From: Streptomyces sp. DH5
GTDB taxonomy: Bacteria; Actinomycetota; Actinomycetes; Streptomycetales; Streptomycetaceae
DNA length: 64,000 nucleotides
NCBI RefSeq assembly: GCF_020873915.1
Contig: NZ_JAHWGP010000017.1
Coordinates: 1 to 64,000 of the forward strand
Direction of reading: 5' to 3'
The position numbers were made by a program, and so were the translations under genes. The notes under the pieces are model-generated. The model was given only the letters and a program-made list of their open reading frames with translations, had not been told where the DNA came from and made no database searches. Shown here one piece after another: positions 15,507 to 24,476 of this stretch. Each line of letters starts with the position of its first letter. Positions within the stretch are counted from its first letter, which is position 1.

Positions 15507-16871
15507 ATGCCCCGCCCCCTGCGGGTAGCCATCGTCGGATCCGGCCCCGCCGGGATCTACGCCGCCGACGCCCTGCTCAAGTCCGACGTGGCCGCCGAAC
15601 CGGGTGTGTCCATCGACATCTTCGAGCGGATGCCCGCGCCGTTCGGTCTGATCCGGTACGGCGTCGCGCCCGACCACCCGCGGATCAAGGGCATCATCAC
15701 CGCCCTGCACCAGGTGCTCGACAAGCCGCAGATCCGCCTGTTCGGCAACGTGGACTACGGCACCGACCTCCACCTCGACGATCTGCGCACGTTCTACGAC
15801 GGCGTGATCTTCGCCACGGGCGCCACCGCCGACCGCGCGCTGCCGATCCCGGGCATCGACCTCGACGGCTCCTACGGCGCCGCCGACTTCGTGTCCTGGT
15901 ACGACGGCCACCCCGACGTACCGCGCACCTGGCCGCTGGAGGCCGAGAAGGTCGCCGTGCTCGGTGTCGGCAACGTGGCACTGGACATCGCCCGGGTCCT
16001 CGCCAAGACGGCCGACGAGCTGCTGCCGACGGAGATCCCGGCGAACGTGTACGAGGGCCTGAAGCAGAACAAGGCCATGGAGGTACACGTGTTCGGGCGC
16101 CGTGGCCCGGCGCAGGCGAAGTTCAGCCCGATGGAGCTGCGGGAGCTGGACCACTCCCCCAGCATCGAGGTGATCGTCGACCCCGAGGACATCGACTACG
16201 ACGACGGCTCGATCGCCACCCGGCGCGGCAACAAGCAGGCCGACATGGTCGCCAAGACCCTGGAGAACTGGGCGATCCGCGATGTCGGCGAGCGTCCGCA
16301 CAAGTTGTTCCTGCACTTCTTCGAGTCGCCGGTGGAGATCCTCGGCGAGGACGGGAAGGTCGTGGGCCTGCGCACCGAGCGCACCGAGCTCGACGGCACC
16401 GGCAACGTCAAGGGCACCGGTGAGTTCAAGGACTGGGACGTCGACGCCGTCTACCGGGCCGTCGGCTACCTCTCCGACAAGCTCCCCAAGCTGCCCTGGG
16501 ACCTCGGCTCCGGCACGGTCCCGGACCAGGGCGGCCGGGTCCTCCAGGAGACCGGCGAGCACCTTCCGTCCACGTACGTCACCGGTTGGATCCGGCGTGG
16601 TCCGGTGGGCCTGATCGGCCACACCAAGGGCGACGCCAACGAGACCGTGGCGAACCTGCTGGAGGACTACGCGGGCGGGCGGCTGCTGACGCCCGGGGCG
16701 CCGGAGCCGGAGGCGGTGGACGCGTTCCTCGCCGAGCGCGGCATCCGCTTCACCACCTGGGACGGCTGGTACCGCCTGGACGCGGCGGAGAAGGCGCTGG
16801 GCGAGCCCCAGGGCCGCGAGCGCGTGAAGATCGTCGAGCGCGAGGACATGCTGCGGGAGAGCGGCGCGTAG
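15507..16871 (+). CDS. fprA: Ferredoxin/adrenodoxin-type NADP+ reductase (FprA family)
   Basis: 454 aa from the ATG at 15507 (MPRPLRVAIVGSGPAGIYAAD), close to the 456 aa of M. tuberculosis FprA. FAD-binding GxGxxG is at the N-terminus, followed by ERMPAPFGLIRYGVAPDHP. The NADPH-binding GVGNVALDIARVLAKT lies near residue 155, and RRGPAQAKFSPMELREL follows. A closing segment VTGWIRRGPVGLIGHTKGDA is typical. The enzyme transfers electrons from NADPH to ferredoxins that feed P450s and other oxidoreductases. The preceding iron-box-like sequence suggests induction under iron limitation. No ferredoxin or P450 gene is adjacent. A hairpin follows the stop. Confidence 0.95.
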   Translation: MPRPLRVAIVGSGPAGIYAADALLKSDVAAEPGVSIDIFERMPAPFGLIRYGVAPDHPRIKGIITALHQVLDKPQIRLFGNVDYGTDLHLDDLRTFYDGVIFATGATADRALPIPGIDLDGSYGAADFVSWYDGHPDVPRTWPLEAEKVAVLGVGNVALDIARVLAKTADELLPTEIPANVYEGLKQNKAMEVHVFGRRGPAQAKFSPMELRELDHSPSIEVIVDPEDIDYDDGSIATRRGNKQADMVAKTLENWAIRDVGERPHKLFLHFFESPVEILGEDGKVVGLRTERTELDGTGNVKGTGEFKDWDVDAVYRAVGYLSDKLPKLPWDLGSGTVPDQGGRVLQETGEHLPSTYVTGWIRRGPVGLIGHTKGDANETVANLLEDYAGGRLLTPGAPEPEAVDAFLAERGIRFTTWDGWYRLDAAEKALGEPQGRERVKIVEREDMLRESGA

Positions 16872-16889
16872 CCCGCGCGGCCACTCCCC

Positions 16890-16926
16890 GGAGCGCCCGT
16901 CCGGTCCTCGACCGGGCGGGCGCTCC
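16890..16926. terminator. Bidirectional terminator between fprA and the GH65 gene
   Basis: GGAGCGCCCG-T-CCGGT pairs with ACCGG-G-CGGGCGCTCC around the loop CCTCG: 15 Watson-Crick pairs and one central T/G wobble, between two convergent stops. Confidence 0.85.
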
Positions 16927-16933
16927 GTGTCGG

Positions 16934-19306
16934 TCACTCCGGCAGGAGCAGCCGGCCGGTCTCGCCCGGATCGACGCGGACCGAGCGCCGGTCCGGCAGG
17001 TGCACCTCGATCGGGGAGCGGCCGGAGGCGGGCACGGTGATCTCCAGCAGCCCGTGCTCCAGCCGCAGCCGCACCCCCCAGTGGCCGTGGTAGCGCAGGG
17101 TGAAGCCGTAGGAGGACAGCTCCGGCAGGGGCACCGGATCGAGCCACAGGGCTCCGCCGCGGGTCTCGAGACCGGTCAGTCCGCGCTGTACCAGGTCGAG
17201 GGTGCCCGCCATGGCGCCGAGGTGGATGCCCTCTCCGGTGGTACCGCCCTGGATGTCGGCGATGTCCGCCCGCAGGGCCTCCTGGCAGAACGTCCAGGCG
17301 TCCGCACGGCGGGCCCGCGCCAGGACCCAGCCGTGGACCAGGCCGCTGAGGGTGGAGCCGTGGCTGGTGCGGTGCAGGTAGTGGTCGACCGTGCGCCGCC
17401 AGGTCCGTTCGTCCAGGCTCAGCCCCAGCCGGTGGAAGACGCCCTGGAGTTCGGCGGGCGAGAACAGGTAGCCCAGCATCAGCACGTCCGCCTGCTTGGA
17501 CGCCTGGTAGCGGTTGACGCTGTCGCCCTCGGCCTCCAGGATCCGGTCCAGGCGCCGGATGTCCCCGTACCGGCGCCGGTAGCTCCGCCAGTCGAGCTCG
17601 GCGAGTTCGCCGTAGCCCTCGAACTGGCTGATCACACCGTTGTGGAAGGGCACGTGGAGCAGGCGGGAGACCTCCTCCCACTCCTCGAGCTCGCCCGCGT
17701 CCAGCCCGGTCCGCTCGGCGAGTTCCCGGCGTCTCGGCTCGGGCAGGTCGCGCAGCACCTGGAGGGTGCGGGTGAGCACCCAGGCGGCCGTGACGTTGGT
17801 GTACGCGTTGTCGTCCAGGCCGGGCCCGGAGGCGTCCGGGTAGGCGTCGTGGTACTCGTCGGGACCGACCACGCCCTTGATGCGGTACCGGCCCAGCCCC
17901 TCGTCGAAGTCCGCCGAGTCCGCCCAGAAGCGGGAGATCTGCAGCAGCGTCTCGGCGCCCTTGGTGTGCAGGAACTCCTCGTCGCCACTGGCCTCGCAGT
18001 ACTGCCACACGTTGTACGCGATCGCCGAGCCCACGTGGTGCTGGAGATGGGAGTGGTCGGGCAGCCAGCGGCCCGAACGGGGGTTGAGGTGAAGCTGCTG
18101 GGTCTCCTCCCGTCCGTCGCTGCCGCTCTGCCACGGGAACATCGCGCCCCTGAGCCCCGCGTCGTGGGCGGCGGTGCGGGCACGTTCCAGACGCCGGTGC
18201 CGGTAGTGCAGCAGCGCGCGCGAGACCTCGGGGAAGTGCAGGTTGAGGTACGGCAGGACGAACAGCTCGTCCCAGAAGACGTGCCCCCGGTAGGCCTCGC
18301 CGTGCAGTCCCCGCGCCGGGACCCCGACGTCCAGGTCCGCGGTGTGCGGGGAGAGGGTCTGCAGGACGTGGAAGAGGTGCAGCCGCAGGATGCGGCCCGC
18401 CTCGTCCGGCACGTCCAGTTCGGCCCGGCGCCACAGCTGCGCCCAGGCCGTCAGGTGCGGCTCCAGCAGCGCGTCGAAGTCGCCCGCCCGGCCCACCCGG
18501 TCGACGGCGGCGTGCAGCGGGTCGCTGATCGCCGGATCGCGGGAGGTGTGGAGGGCGACGACCTTGTCGACGGTGACGGTGCGTCCGTCGGCCAGGTCCA
18601 GCCGGGTCGACTGGACGGCGCGCGGCCGCTCGTGCCGGACGGTGACGGGCCCGGGTGACGTGAGCCGGGCGGCGAGCGAGACCCGCACGTTGGACGTGCG
18701 GGTGCGGCAGGACAGCCAGACCCCGTCCGCGGCGGTGCTTCCGGTGAGCACGTCGGTCAGGTGGCGGCCGTCCAGCTCCCGGTAGCGCGGCACCCCGGCG
18801 TTGGTCACACCCCCGTCGAGCGCCGCCTCCACCTCGAGCGGGCCGGCGAACCCCTCGGCGGTGAACTCGGTGCGCAGGCCCGCCAGATGCGGGTCGGCCA
18901 TGTGGACGAAGCGGAGCTGACGCACGAGGAGCGCCCGGCCCCCGCCGAGGCCGTAGCGCGTCCTGCGCTCCATCAGCCCGGACGACAGGTGCATGGTGAC
19001 CGCGTGGTCGAGGACGGTCGCCGTGTCGGGGTCGAGCCACGGATCTCCCGGCAGCCGGAAGCGGAGCGGGAGCCAGTTGGGCAGGTTGACCATGTCCTCG
19101 TTGTCGACCTGCCGTCCCGCGACGTGCGAGGTGAGCCGGTTGTAGAGGCCGGCCACGTACGTGCCCGGGTAGTGCACGTCATCCGCGGAACACTCGGCCA
19201 GCGCCCCCCGGGTGGCGAGGTATCCGTTGCCGAGGGTGCACAGCGACTCCCGCAGTCGCGCGCCACCGGGGTCGTAGCCCTCGTACTCCCAGGTCCAGCC
19301 CGTCAC
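16934..19306 (-). CDS. Glycoside hydrolase family 65 protein (disaccharide phosphorylase-like)
   Basis: 790 aa. GTG start at 19306 with GGAGGAG upstream. The GH65 signature elements are in order: GNGYLATRGALAE, WDELFVLPYLNL, GPDEYHDAYPD followed by DDNAYTNVTAAWVL (the Glu of PDEY is the expected general acid), SHGSTLSGLVHGW and GEGIHLGAMAGTLDLVQRG. GH65 enzymes phosphorolyse maltose, trehalose, kojibiose or nigerose; the His-Gly-Ser-Thr loop that binds phosphate in phosphorylases is present, favouring a phosphorylase over a hydrolase. Phosphorylase genes are often paired with beta-phosphoglucomutase; here none is adjacent, but a related HAD gene lies at 38.1 kb. No signal peptide, so it is cytoplasmic. 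Confidence 0.92.
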   Translation of the reverse strand: MTGWTWEYEGYDPGGARLRESLCTLGNGYLATRGALAECSADDVHYPGTYVAGLYNRLTSHVAGRQVDNEDMVNLPNWLPLRFRLPGDPWLDPDTATVLDHAVTMHLSSGLMERRTRYGLGGGRALLVRQLRFVHMADPHLAGLRTEFTAEGFAGPLEVEAALDGGVTNAGVPRYRELDGRHLTDVLTGSTAADGVWLSCRTRTSNVRVSLAARLTSPGPVTVRHERPRAVQSTRLDLADGRTVTVDKVVALHTSRDPAISDPLHAAVDRVGRAGDFDALLEPHLTAWAQLWRRAELDVPDEAGRILRLHLFHVLQTLSPHTADLDVGVPARGLHGEAYRGHVFWDELFVLPYLNLHFPEVSRALLHYRHRRLERARTAAHDAGLRGAMFPWQSGSDGREETQQLHLNPRSGRWLPDHSHLQHHVGSAIAYNVWQYCEASGDEEFLHTKGAETLLQISRFWADSADFDEGLGRYRIKGVVGPDEYHDAYPDASGPGLDDNAYTNVTAAWVLTRTLQVLRDLPEPRRRELAERTGLDAGELEEWEEVSRLLHVPFHNGVISQFEGYGELAELDWRSYRRRYGDIRRLDRILEAEGDSVNRYQASKQADVLMLGYLFSPAELQGVFHRLGLSLDERTWRRTVDHYLHRTSHGSTLSGLVHGWVLARARRADAWTFCQEALRADIADIQGGTTGEGIHLGAMAGTLDLVQRGLTGLETRGGALWLDPVPLPELSSYGFTLRYHGHWGVRLRLEHGLLEITVPASGRSPIEVHLPDRRSVRVDPGETGRLLLPE

Positions 19307-19408
19307 CCGACGCTCCTCCCGCCGCCGCGGAACCGGCCGCTGCGGCCGAAGGGCCGTCGACGAGTACCCCCGGAGGGCGTGCGGCACACACCCGGCGGCG
19401 GGAGCGCC

Positions 19409-21139
19409 CTAACCGTCCCCCACCGGCACCCGCCACAGCAGTGTGGTGCCCCCGCCGGGGGCGCCGGCGATGTCGAACGTACCGTCCAGCCGCCGTGCGC
19501 GGTCGGCCATGTTGCGCAGCCCGCTGCGGCGGCCCCCGGCCGGGATGCCCACGCCGTTGTCCTCGACCGTGAGCCGCACCTCGCGCCCGTCGGTCTCCAG
19601 CGACACCTGGGCCCGGTCGGCGCGCGCGTGCCGGGCGATGTTGGTCAGGGCCTCGGAGAGCACGGCCACCAGGTCGTCGGCGGCCTCCTTGGAGACATGG
19701 GTGTCGATCAGGCCCTCCATCCGCACGCTCGGGGGGAAACCGAGCACGGACGCGGCCTCGCCGACCACCCGGACCACGCGCGCGCGCAGACCGGGGCCGT
19801 CCGGGCCCTCGTCGGCGGGCGAGCGCAGACCGAAGATGGTCGACCGGATGATCTTGATGGTCTCGTCGAGGTCGTCCACGGCCCGCAGCACCCGCTCCGA
19901 GGCCCCCTCGTGCTCGATGAACCGGCCGGCGCTCTGCAGGGTCATGCCGGTGGCGAACAGCCGTTGGATGGCCAGGTCGTGCAGGTCGCGGGCGATGCGG
20001 TCGCGGTCCTCCAGCACGGCGATCTGCTCGGCGTCCCGGCGGCGTTCCGCCAGCTCCATCGCCACGGCGGCCTGGGCGGCGAACCCCTGCAGCGCCTCGA
20101 TCTCCTCGTCGGAGAACGGGCTGCGGCCGGCGGCCCGCACCAACAGGACGATGCCGCGCACGCTCGTGCCCGACCCTATGGGCACGGCGGCGGCAGGTCC
20201 GAGGTCCACCAGGTGCTGAGGGCCGGGGAAGACCCGGTCGTCGCTCGTGATGTCCGGGCTGGTGACCGGTGCGGCCGTGGTGAAGGCCCGGCCGAGCAGA
20301 CTGCCGTCGACGGGCACGACGAGTCCGCGGTGGGTGTCCGCGCCCTGTCCGATGGCCAGTTCCACGGTGAGCGAGTCGGTTCCGGCCATGGGCACCGCGA
20401 CCACCGCGAGGGCGGCGCCGGTGATCTCCCGGGCGCGCTCGGCGATGAGCAGCAGTGCCGCGCCGCGCTCACTGCCGGACATCAGGCCGTGGGTGATCTC
20501 GGCGTTGGCGCGCAGCCAGCGTTCGCGCTGCCGGGACTCCTCGTAGAGGCGGGCGTTGTCGATGGCGACACCGGCCGCGACGGCGAGGGTGGACAGGACC
20601 GACTCGTCCTCCTCGTCGAACTGCGCCCCGCCCCTCTTCTCGGTCAGGTACAGGTTGCCGAAGACCTGGTCGCGGACCCGGATGGGGACGCCGAGGAAGG
20701 TGTCCATCGGCGGGTGGTGCGGGGGGAATCCGTACGAGCTGGGGTGGTCGGAGAGCTTCGCCACCCGCAGCGGCTCCGGGTGGCGGATCAGCTCGCCGAG
20801 GATGCCGTGGCCCTCGGGGTAGTGGCCGATGCGGGCGATCTCCTCCTCGCCGACGCCCACGGTGTGGAAGGCGGACAGCCGCTTGCCGTCGGGGCCGATC
20901 ACGCCGAGGGCGGCGTACCGCGCGTCGACCACCGCCGCGGCGGCCTCCACGATGCTGTGCAGCACCTGCTCCAGCTCCAGCTCGCGGCCGACCGAGAGGA
21001 CGGCCTCCAGCAGGCTGCGCACCCGGTCGCGGGTGCCGCGGGCCGCGTCGATACGGGCCTGGAGCTCCTCCAGCAGTTCGTCCAGCCTCAGCTGAGGCAG
21101 CCGTACACGGGTGCCCTCGTCCCGCTCGGAGCCTTCCAC
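19409..21139 (-). CDS. DevS/DosS-like GAF-domain sensor histidine kinase
   Basis: 576 aa. GTG start at 21139 with GGGAGG eight bases upstream; the longer frame to 21376 has Ala/Gly/Pro filler. Two GAF domains are followed by a HisKA_3 helix with the phospho-acceptor His in RIARDLHDLAIQRLFATG and an HATPase (EALTNIARHARA, VEDNGVGIP, SGLRNMADRA, GTTLLWRVP). The arrangement matches the DevS/DosS family, which senses redox state or gases through haem-bound GAF domains. Its first GAF contains FHTVGVGEEEIARIGHYPEG, as in DevS relatives. Whether haem is bound cannot be told. There is no response regulator beside it. The gene is divergent from a flavohemoglobin gene, which suggests a shared oxygen/NO theme. 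Confidence 0.92.
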   Translation of the reverse strand: MEGSERDEGTRVRLPQLRLDELLEELQARIDAARGTRDRVRSLLEAVLSVGRELELEQVLHSIVEAAAAVVDARYAALGVIGPDGKRLSAFHTVGVGEEEIARIGHYPEGHGILGELIRHPEPLRVAKLSDHPSSYGFPPHHPPMDTFLGVPIRVRDQVFGNLYLTEKRGGAQFDEEDESVLSTLAVAAGVAIDNARLYEESRQRERWLRANAEITHGLMSGSERGAALLLIAERAREITGAALAVVAVPMAGTDSLTVELAIGQGADTHRGLVVPVDGSLLGRAFTTAAPVTSPDITSDDRVFPGPQHLVDLGPAAAVPIGSGTSVRGIVLLVRAAGRSPFSDEEIEALQGFAAQAAVAMELAERRRDAEQIAVLEDRDRIARDLHDLAIQRLFATGMTLQSAGRFIEHEGASERVLRAVDDLDETIKIIRSTIFGLRSPADEGPDGPGLRARVVRVVGEAASVLGFPPSVRMEGLIDTHVSKEAADDLVAVLSEALTNIARHARADRAQVSLETDGREVRLTVEDNGVGIPAGGRRSGLRNMADRARRLDGTFDIAGAPGGGTTLLWRVPVGDG

Positions 21140-21283
21140 CGGTGTGCCTCCCGTCCCCGTGGCCCGCGCGTCGCCGCCCGGTCGCCTCCCGACCGGGGCA
21201 CCGGTAACGGTCCAGTAAAGGTGACGGTACGGCATGTGCCGGACCTCGGGTCGGGCGGGGACCGCCGCCCGGGCGCGGGGGCC

Positions 21284-21308
21284 GGCCGGCCCCGCTGCGG
21301 GGCCGGCC
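21284..21308. other. GC hairpin in the kinase/flavohemoglobin divergent region
   Basis: GGCCGGCCCCG and CGGGGCCGGCC form a perfect 11-bp stem with the 3-base loop CTG. It lies near the middle of the 329-bp divergent region, ~145 bp from the kinase start and ~160 bp from the hmp start. It may insulate the two promoters; its role is unknown. Confidence 0.45.
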
Positions 21309-21377
21309 GCAGGGCCGTAGGTCCCCTTCGGGCGGGACGACGGTCCCGCGTCGTCTCCGGGAACCCCGTTACCCATG

Positions 21378-21391
21378 GGAACAGGTGTTCC
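21378..21391 (+). promoter_or_regulatory. Palindromic operator candidate in the flavohemoglobin promoter
   Basis: GGAACA-GG-TGTTCC is a perfect 6-bp inverted repeat. Eight bases downstream is the A/T-rich TATACA (21399-21404), a plausible -10, so the palindrome would sit between -35 and -10. A repressor bound here would block the flavohemoglobin gene starting at 21469. It does not match the NsrR sites known to me from S. coelicolor hmp genes. Confidence 0.5.
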
Positions 21392-21468
21392 GGATTGCTA
21401 TACAAGTTCTGCCGCCGGTCCGGATCCGCGGTCCAACGCCCCTCGCCGTCCCGTCCCTGGGAGACCCC

Positions 21469-22671
21469 ATGCTGTCCGAACAGTCCGCCGCAGTGGTGCG
21501 GGCCACCCTGCCCGCCGTGGCCGGAGCCCTCGACGACATCACCACGCGTTTCTACGGTGCGATGTTCCGCGACCGGCCCGAGCTCCTGGACGGCCTGTTC
21601 AACCGGGGCAACCAGGCCAGTGGAGCGCAGCGCCGGGCGCTCGCCGGATCCATCGCCGGGTTCGCCCAGGCGCTGCTCGCCGACCCGGACAGCCGGCCGG
21701 ACGCCCTGCTGGCGCGGATCGCCCACAAGCACGTCGCGGTCGGGGTCACCGACGACCAGTACACGATCGTGCACAAGTACCTGTTCGGTGCCATCGCCGA
21801 AGTGCTGGGCGAGGCGGTGACGCCCGAGGTGGCCGCCGCCTGGGACGAGGTGTACTGGCTGATGGCCGGCGCGCTCATCGCGCGGGAGGCCCGGCTGTAC
21901 CACGAGGCCGGTGTGGAACCGGGCGACGTCTGGCGTCCGTGGACGGTGGTGGAGCGCCACGAGGAGACGGACGACGTGGTGTCGTTCGTGCTGCGCCCGG
22001 CCGACGGCCGCCCGGCCCCGCGGGCCCGGGCGGGTCAGTACGTCAGCGTGCGGCTGCGCATGCCCGACGGGGTGCGGCAGCCGCGCCAGTACAGCCTGTC
22101 CTCCGACCCCGGTGGCGAGCTGCGGCGCATCACGGTCAAGCGGGTCGCGGGAACGGAGGGCGCCCCGGACGGCGAGGTGTCCAGCCTGCTGTTCGAGCGG
22201 ATCGGCACGGGCGACGAGCTCACCCTGTCCGTACCGGCCGGTGATGTCGCGCTCGACGAGGCGGACACCCCGCTGGTCCTGGTGTCGGCCGGTATCGGCT
22301 GCACCCCGATGCTGGGCATGCTCGCCCGGCTGGAGGCCACCGGTTCGGCCCGCCGGGTGCTCGTGCTGCACGCCGACCGCTCGCCGGCCGAACACGTCCT
22401 GCGGGCCGAGACCCGCGAGACGGTGGAGGCGCTGTCGGACGCGGAGGCGGTGTTCTGGTACGAGCGTCCCGGCGTCGAGGAGCCGGACGCCCGCGCGGGT
22501 CTGATGAGCCTGGAGGGGATCGACGTCCCGGCGGACGCGACGGTGTACCTGTGCGGTCCGCTGCCGTTCATGCGGGCGGTGCGCGGCGAGCTGCTCGCCG
22601 CCGGGGTCCCCGCCCGGTCCGTGCACTACGAGGTCTTCGGTCCCGACCTCTGGCTGCCCGAGGCCGCCTGA
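21469..22671 (+). CDS. hmp: Flavohemoprotein (nitric oxide dioxygenase family)
   Basis: 400 aa from the ATG at 21469, GGGAG upstream. The globin domain (1-~140) contains the distal FYGAMFRDRPEL region, proximal His in KHVAVGVTDDQY and EVYWLMAGALIARE. A ferredoxin-reductase-type domain follows: FAD motif RQPRQYSLSSDP, NAD motif VLVSAGIGCTPMLGMLARL, ending VHYEVFGPD. It oxidises NO with O2 and NADPH to nitrate. The gene is divergent from the DevS-like kinase and preceded by a palindrome. It converges with only 12 bp on the roadblock gene, so no separate terminator fits between. Confidence 0.95.
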   Translation: MLSEQSAAVVRATLPAVAGALDDITTRFYGAMFRDRPELLDGLFNRGNQASGAQRRALAGSIAGFAQALLADPDSRPDALLARIAHKHVAVGVTDDQYTIVHKYLFGAIAEVLGEAVTPEVAAAWDEVYWLMAGALIAREARLYHEAGVEPGDVWRPWTVVERHEETDDVVSFVLRPADGRPAPRARAGQYVSVRLRMPDGVRQPRQYSLSSDPGGELRRITVKRVAGTEGAPDGEVSSLLFERIGTGDELTLSVPAGDVALDEADTPLVLVSAGIGCTPMLGMLARLEATGSARRVLVLHADRSPAEHVLRAETRETVEALSDAEAVFWYERPGVEEPDARAGLMSLEGIDVPADATVYLCGPLPFMRAVRGELLAAGVPARSVHYEVFGPDLWLPEAA

Positions 22672-22683
22672 ACCCGGCCCGGC

Positions 22684-23058
22684 TCAGACCTCCAGTTCCG
22701 TCTCGATGCGGCGCAGCTGGTGCCGTGCCATGGCGAGGTTGGCGCGGGCCCCGTCGAGCACCAGGTACAGGAAGAGGCCGTTGCCGCCGCGCCCCCTCAG
22801 CAGGCGGATCAGGTGGTACTGGCTGTTCAGGGTGATGAGGATGTCCTCGATCTCCTCGTTGAGCCCCAGGTGTTCCATGGTGCGCAGCTTGGAGCGTACG
22901 ACGTCGGTGTTGCCGGCGGCGGCGACCTCCAGGTTGAAGTCCTTGCCGCCGCCCAGAGTGCCGAGGGCCATGCCGCTGGTGTAGTCGACGAGCGCGGCGG
23001 CCGTCGCGCCGTCGATGGAGGCGAGGCATTCCTTGAGCGAGCTCTCGGTGTTGGCCAT
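22684..23058 (-). CDS. Roadblock/LC7-like protein (cluster member 4)
   Basis: 124 aa, ATG at 23058 with AAAGGACACC upstream. The profile is one Roadblock/LC7 domain: SLKECLASIDGATAAALVDYTSGMAL as first helix-strand, then a central helix and a beta hairpin ending GLFLYLVLDGARANLAMARHQL. In Streptomyces, roadblock proteins serve as GTPase-activating or scaffold partners of small MglA-like GTPases, usually within conservons (kinase, roadblock, DUF742, GTPase). Here no such kinase or GTPase is adjacent. It is the last gene of the 24892-22684 cluster, 81 bp after the preceding gene, and strongly resembles the first cluster gene in its final 50 residues. Confidence 0.8.
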   Translation of the reverse strand: MANTESSLKECLASIDGATAAALVDYTSGMALGTLGGGKDFNLEVAAAGNTDVVRSKLRTMEHLGLNEEIEDILITLNSQYHLIRLLRGRGGNGLFLYLVLDGARANLAMARHQLRRIETELEV

Positions 23059-23139
23059 GAGTGGTGTCCTTTCACATGGATGAGCGGTTCGGGCCGGTGC
23101 CGGGCGGTGCGGGTGTCCGGCCGGGGGTGAAGCCTCGGG

Positions 23140-23658
23140 TCAGCCGCCGGGCTGAGTCCGGGGCCGGTGTGCGGGCGGTTGCGGGGTCCGTACCGGGAGG
23201 GTGCCGATGGGGCGGTCGGGGTCCTGGGTCCGTGCGGGCGGTTCCCGGGGCGCGAGCCGGTCGGCGTGCCGCCCTCCGCCCGGGCCGATGTGGGTGTCCA
23301 CCAGCTCCGCGATCCGGGCGCCGCTGCGCCGCCCCTCCAGGTGCAGCCGGCCGACGTTGACCCGGTCGTCGGCGAGGAGGGTGAGGACGGCGGTGGTGCC
23401 GGCGGCGTAGGTCGCGATGTAGCCCTGGCTGCCGCGTACCAGGAGTTCCCGGAACGGGCCCCGTGCGGCGGCGTCCGTCATGCGGTGCGCGACTCCGAGG
23501 GCGGCGGCGGTGAGCGCGGCCAGCCCCTCGGGTTCGGCGTCGGGGACGTCGTGGGCCAGGACGAGTCCGTCGACGGTGGCCGCGAGGGTGCCTGCCAGCC
23601 GGGGTACGCGGGTGCGGAGCCGGCGCAGTTCGTCCAGCACGTCGGTCTCGACGGCCAT
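23140..23658 (-). CDS. Roadblock/LC7-like protein with proline-rich tail (cluster member 3)
   Basis: 172 aa, ATG at 23658 preceded by AAGGAG. Residues 1-125 resemble roadblock domains of conservon CvnB proteins: LDELRRLRTRVPRLAGTLAA, TVDGLVLAHDV, VAHRMTDAAARGPFRELLVRG, VLTLLADDRVNVGRLHLE. A ~45-residue tail rich in Pro and Arg follows and may be disordered. It is separated by 38 bp from the DUF4388-like gene upstream and transcribed with it. Confidence 0.8.
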   Translation of the reverse strand: MAVETDVLDELRRLRTRVPRLAGTLAATVDGLVLAHDVPDAEPEGLAALTAAALGVAHRMTDAAARGPFRELLVRGSQGYIATYAAGTTAVLTLLADDRVNVGRLHLEGRRSGARIAELVDTHIGPGGGRHADRLAPREPPARTQDPDRPIGTLPVRTPQPPAHRPRTQPGG

Positions 23659-23696
23659 GAGCAGTCTCCTTTCGGCACGCTGCCGGCGCGCGCGGA

Positions 23697-24476
23697 TCAC
23701 AGGGCCTCCAAGGCGTCCAGGAGCCGTCTCAGCAGCGCTGTGTCGGGCTCGTCCCACGCCGCGCCGCCCGTGTCGGGAACGGAGTGGACGGGCGTGGCGG
23801 GCGGGGGTGGCGCGGGCGTGACCAGCCCGTCGGCGGCCAGGCGGCGTAGTTCGACGAGGGTGTGGAAGGTACGGCAGGCGAGGGCCGAGGCGATCTGCGC
23901 GGCGGTGCGGCCGCCGTCGACCAGGGCGAGGGTGCGCCCGCGGCGGGGCGGCAGTTCCGCGGGACCGGCGCCGGGCGCCCGGCTGAGCGGCGCGGTGTCG
24001 ACGGCCGGGTCGGGCCAGATGCGGTGCAGCAGGTCGCGGCGGCGGCGCGACTCGCGCAGCACCGCCGCCACCGGTACGGGGCGGACCGCACCGAGCCAGT
24101 GTGCGACACCGGGGCGGAAGCGGAGCGCGGTGCCGTCGTGGACGAGCGCGAAGTACGCGGCGTCGAACAGGGCGCCCAGGTGGCACAGTTCCAGCGCGCC
24201 GGTGGTGAGCCGCCCGCTGTCCACCAGCTGGCGGCCGACGCGGTGCAGGGCGCCCGCCCGCTGGACGGCCTCCCACCAGCCGGCCGGGGCGACGGCGCCG
24301 CTGCGGGTGAGCAGGTCGCCGAGGTCGGGGCTGTAGGCGGACTCGACGTGCACGACGTGTCCCGCCGCGAGGTAGAAGACCCCGGCGTGCGTGGAGAGGG
24401 CGCCGGTGGCGTGGTCGGCCGCGAGGGTGCCGAGCAGGGCGGAGGCGGATCCGTCGGTGCAGGGCGCTGTGGTCAT
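23697..24476 (-). CDS. DUF4388-like (PatA N-terminal type) regulatory protein (cluster member 2)
   Basis: 259 aa. The N-terminal part, LLGTLAADHATGALSTHAGV then FYLAAGHVVHVESAYSPDLGDLL, has the small-beta-domain pattern of DUF4388/PATAN proteins, in which a short sequence reports on ligand or partner GTPase. The middle is helical (VLRESRRRRDLLHRIWPDP) and the C-terminal ~70 residues form a winged-helix-like segment (GRTAAQIASALACRTFHTLVELRRLAADGLV) as seen in PATAN proteins of other bacteria. Its start codon overlaps the stop of the first roadblock gene (ATGA), showing translational coupling. PATAN and roadblock domains are both associated with GTPase signalling. Confidence 0.65.
   Translation of the reverse strand: MTTAPCTDGSASALLGTLAADHATGALSTHAGVFYLAAGHVVHVESAYSPDLGDLLTRSGAVAPAGWWEAVQRAGALHRVGRQLVDSGRLTTGALELCHLGALFDAAYFALVHDGTALRFRPGVAHWLGAVRPVPVAAVLRESRRRRDLLHRIWPDPAVDTAPLSRAPGAGPAELPPRRGRTLALVDGGRTAAQIASALACRTFHTLVELRRLAADGLVTPAPPPPATPVHSVPDTGGAAWDEPDTALLRRLLDALEAL

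Noticed and set aside
16934-19306. GH65 gene and HAD phosphomutase-like gene as one sugar operon
   Set aside because: They are 19 kb apart with many unrelated genes between, so no operon is supported.
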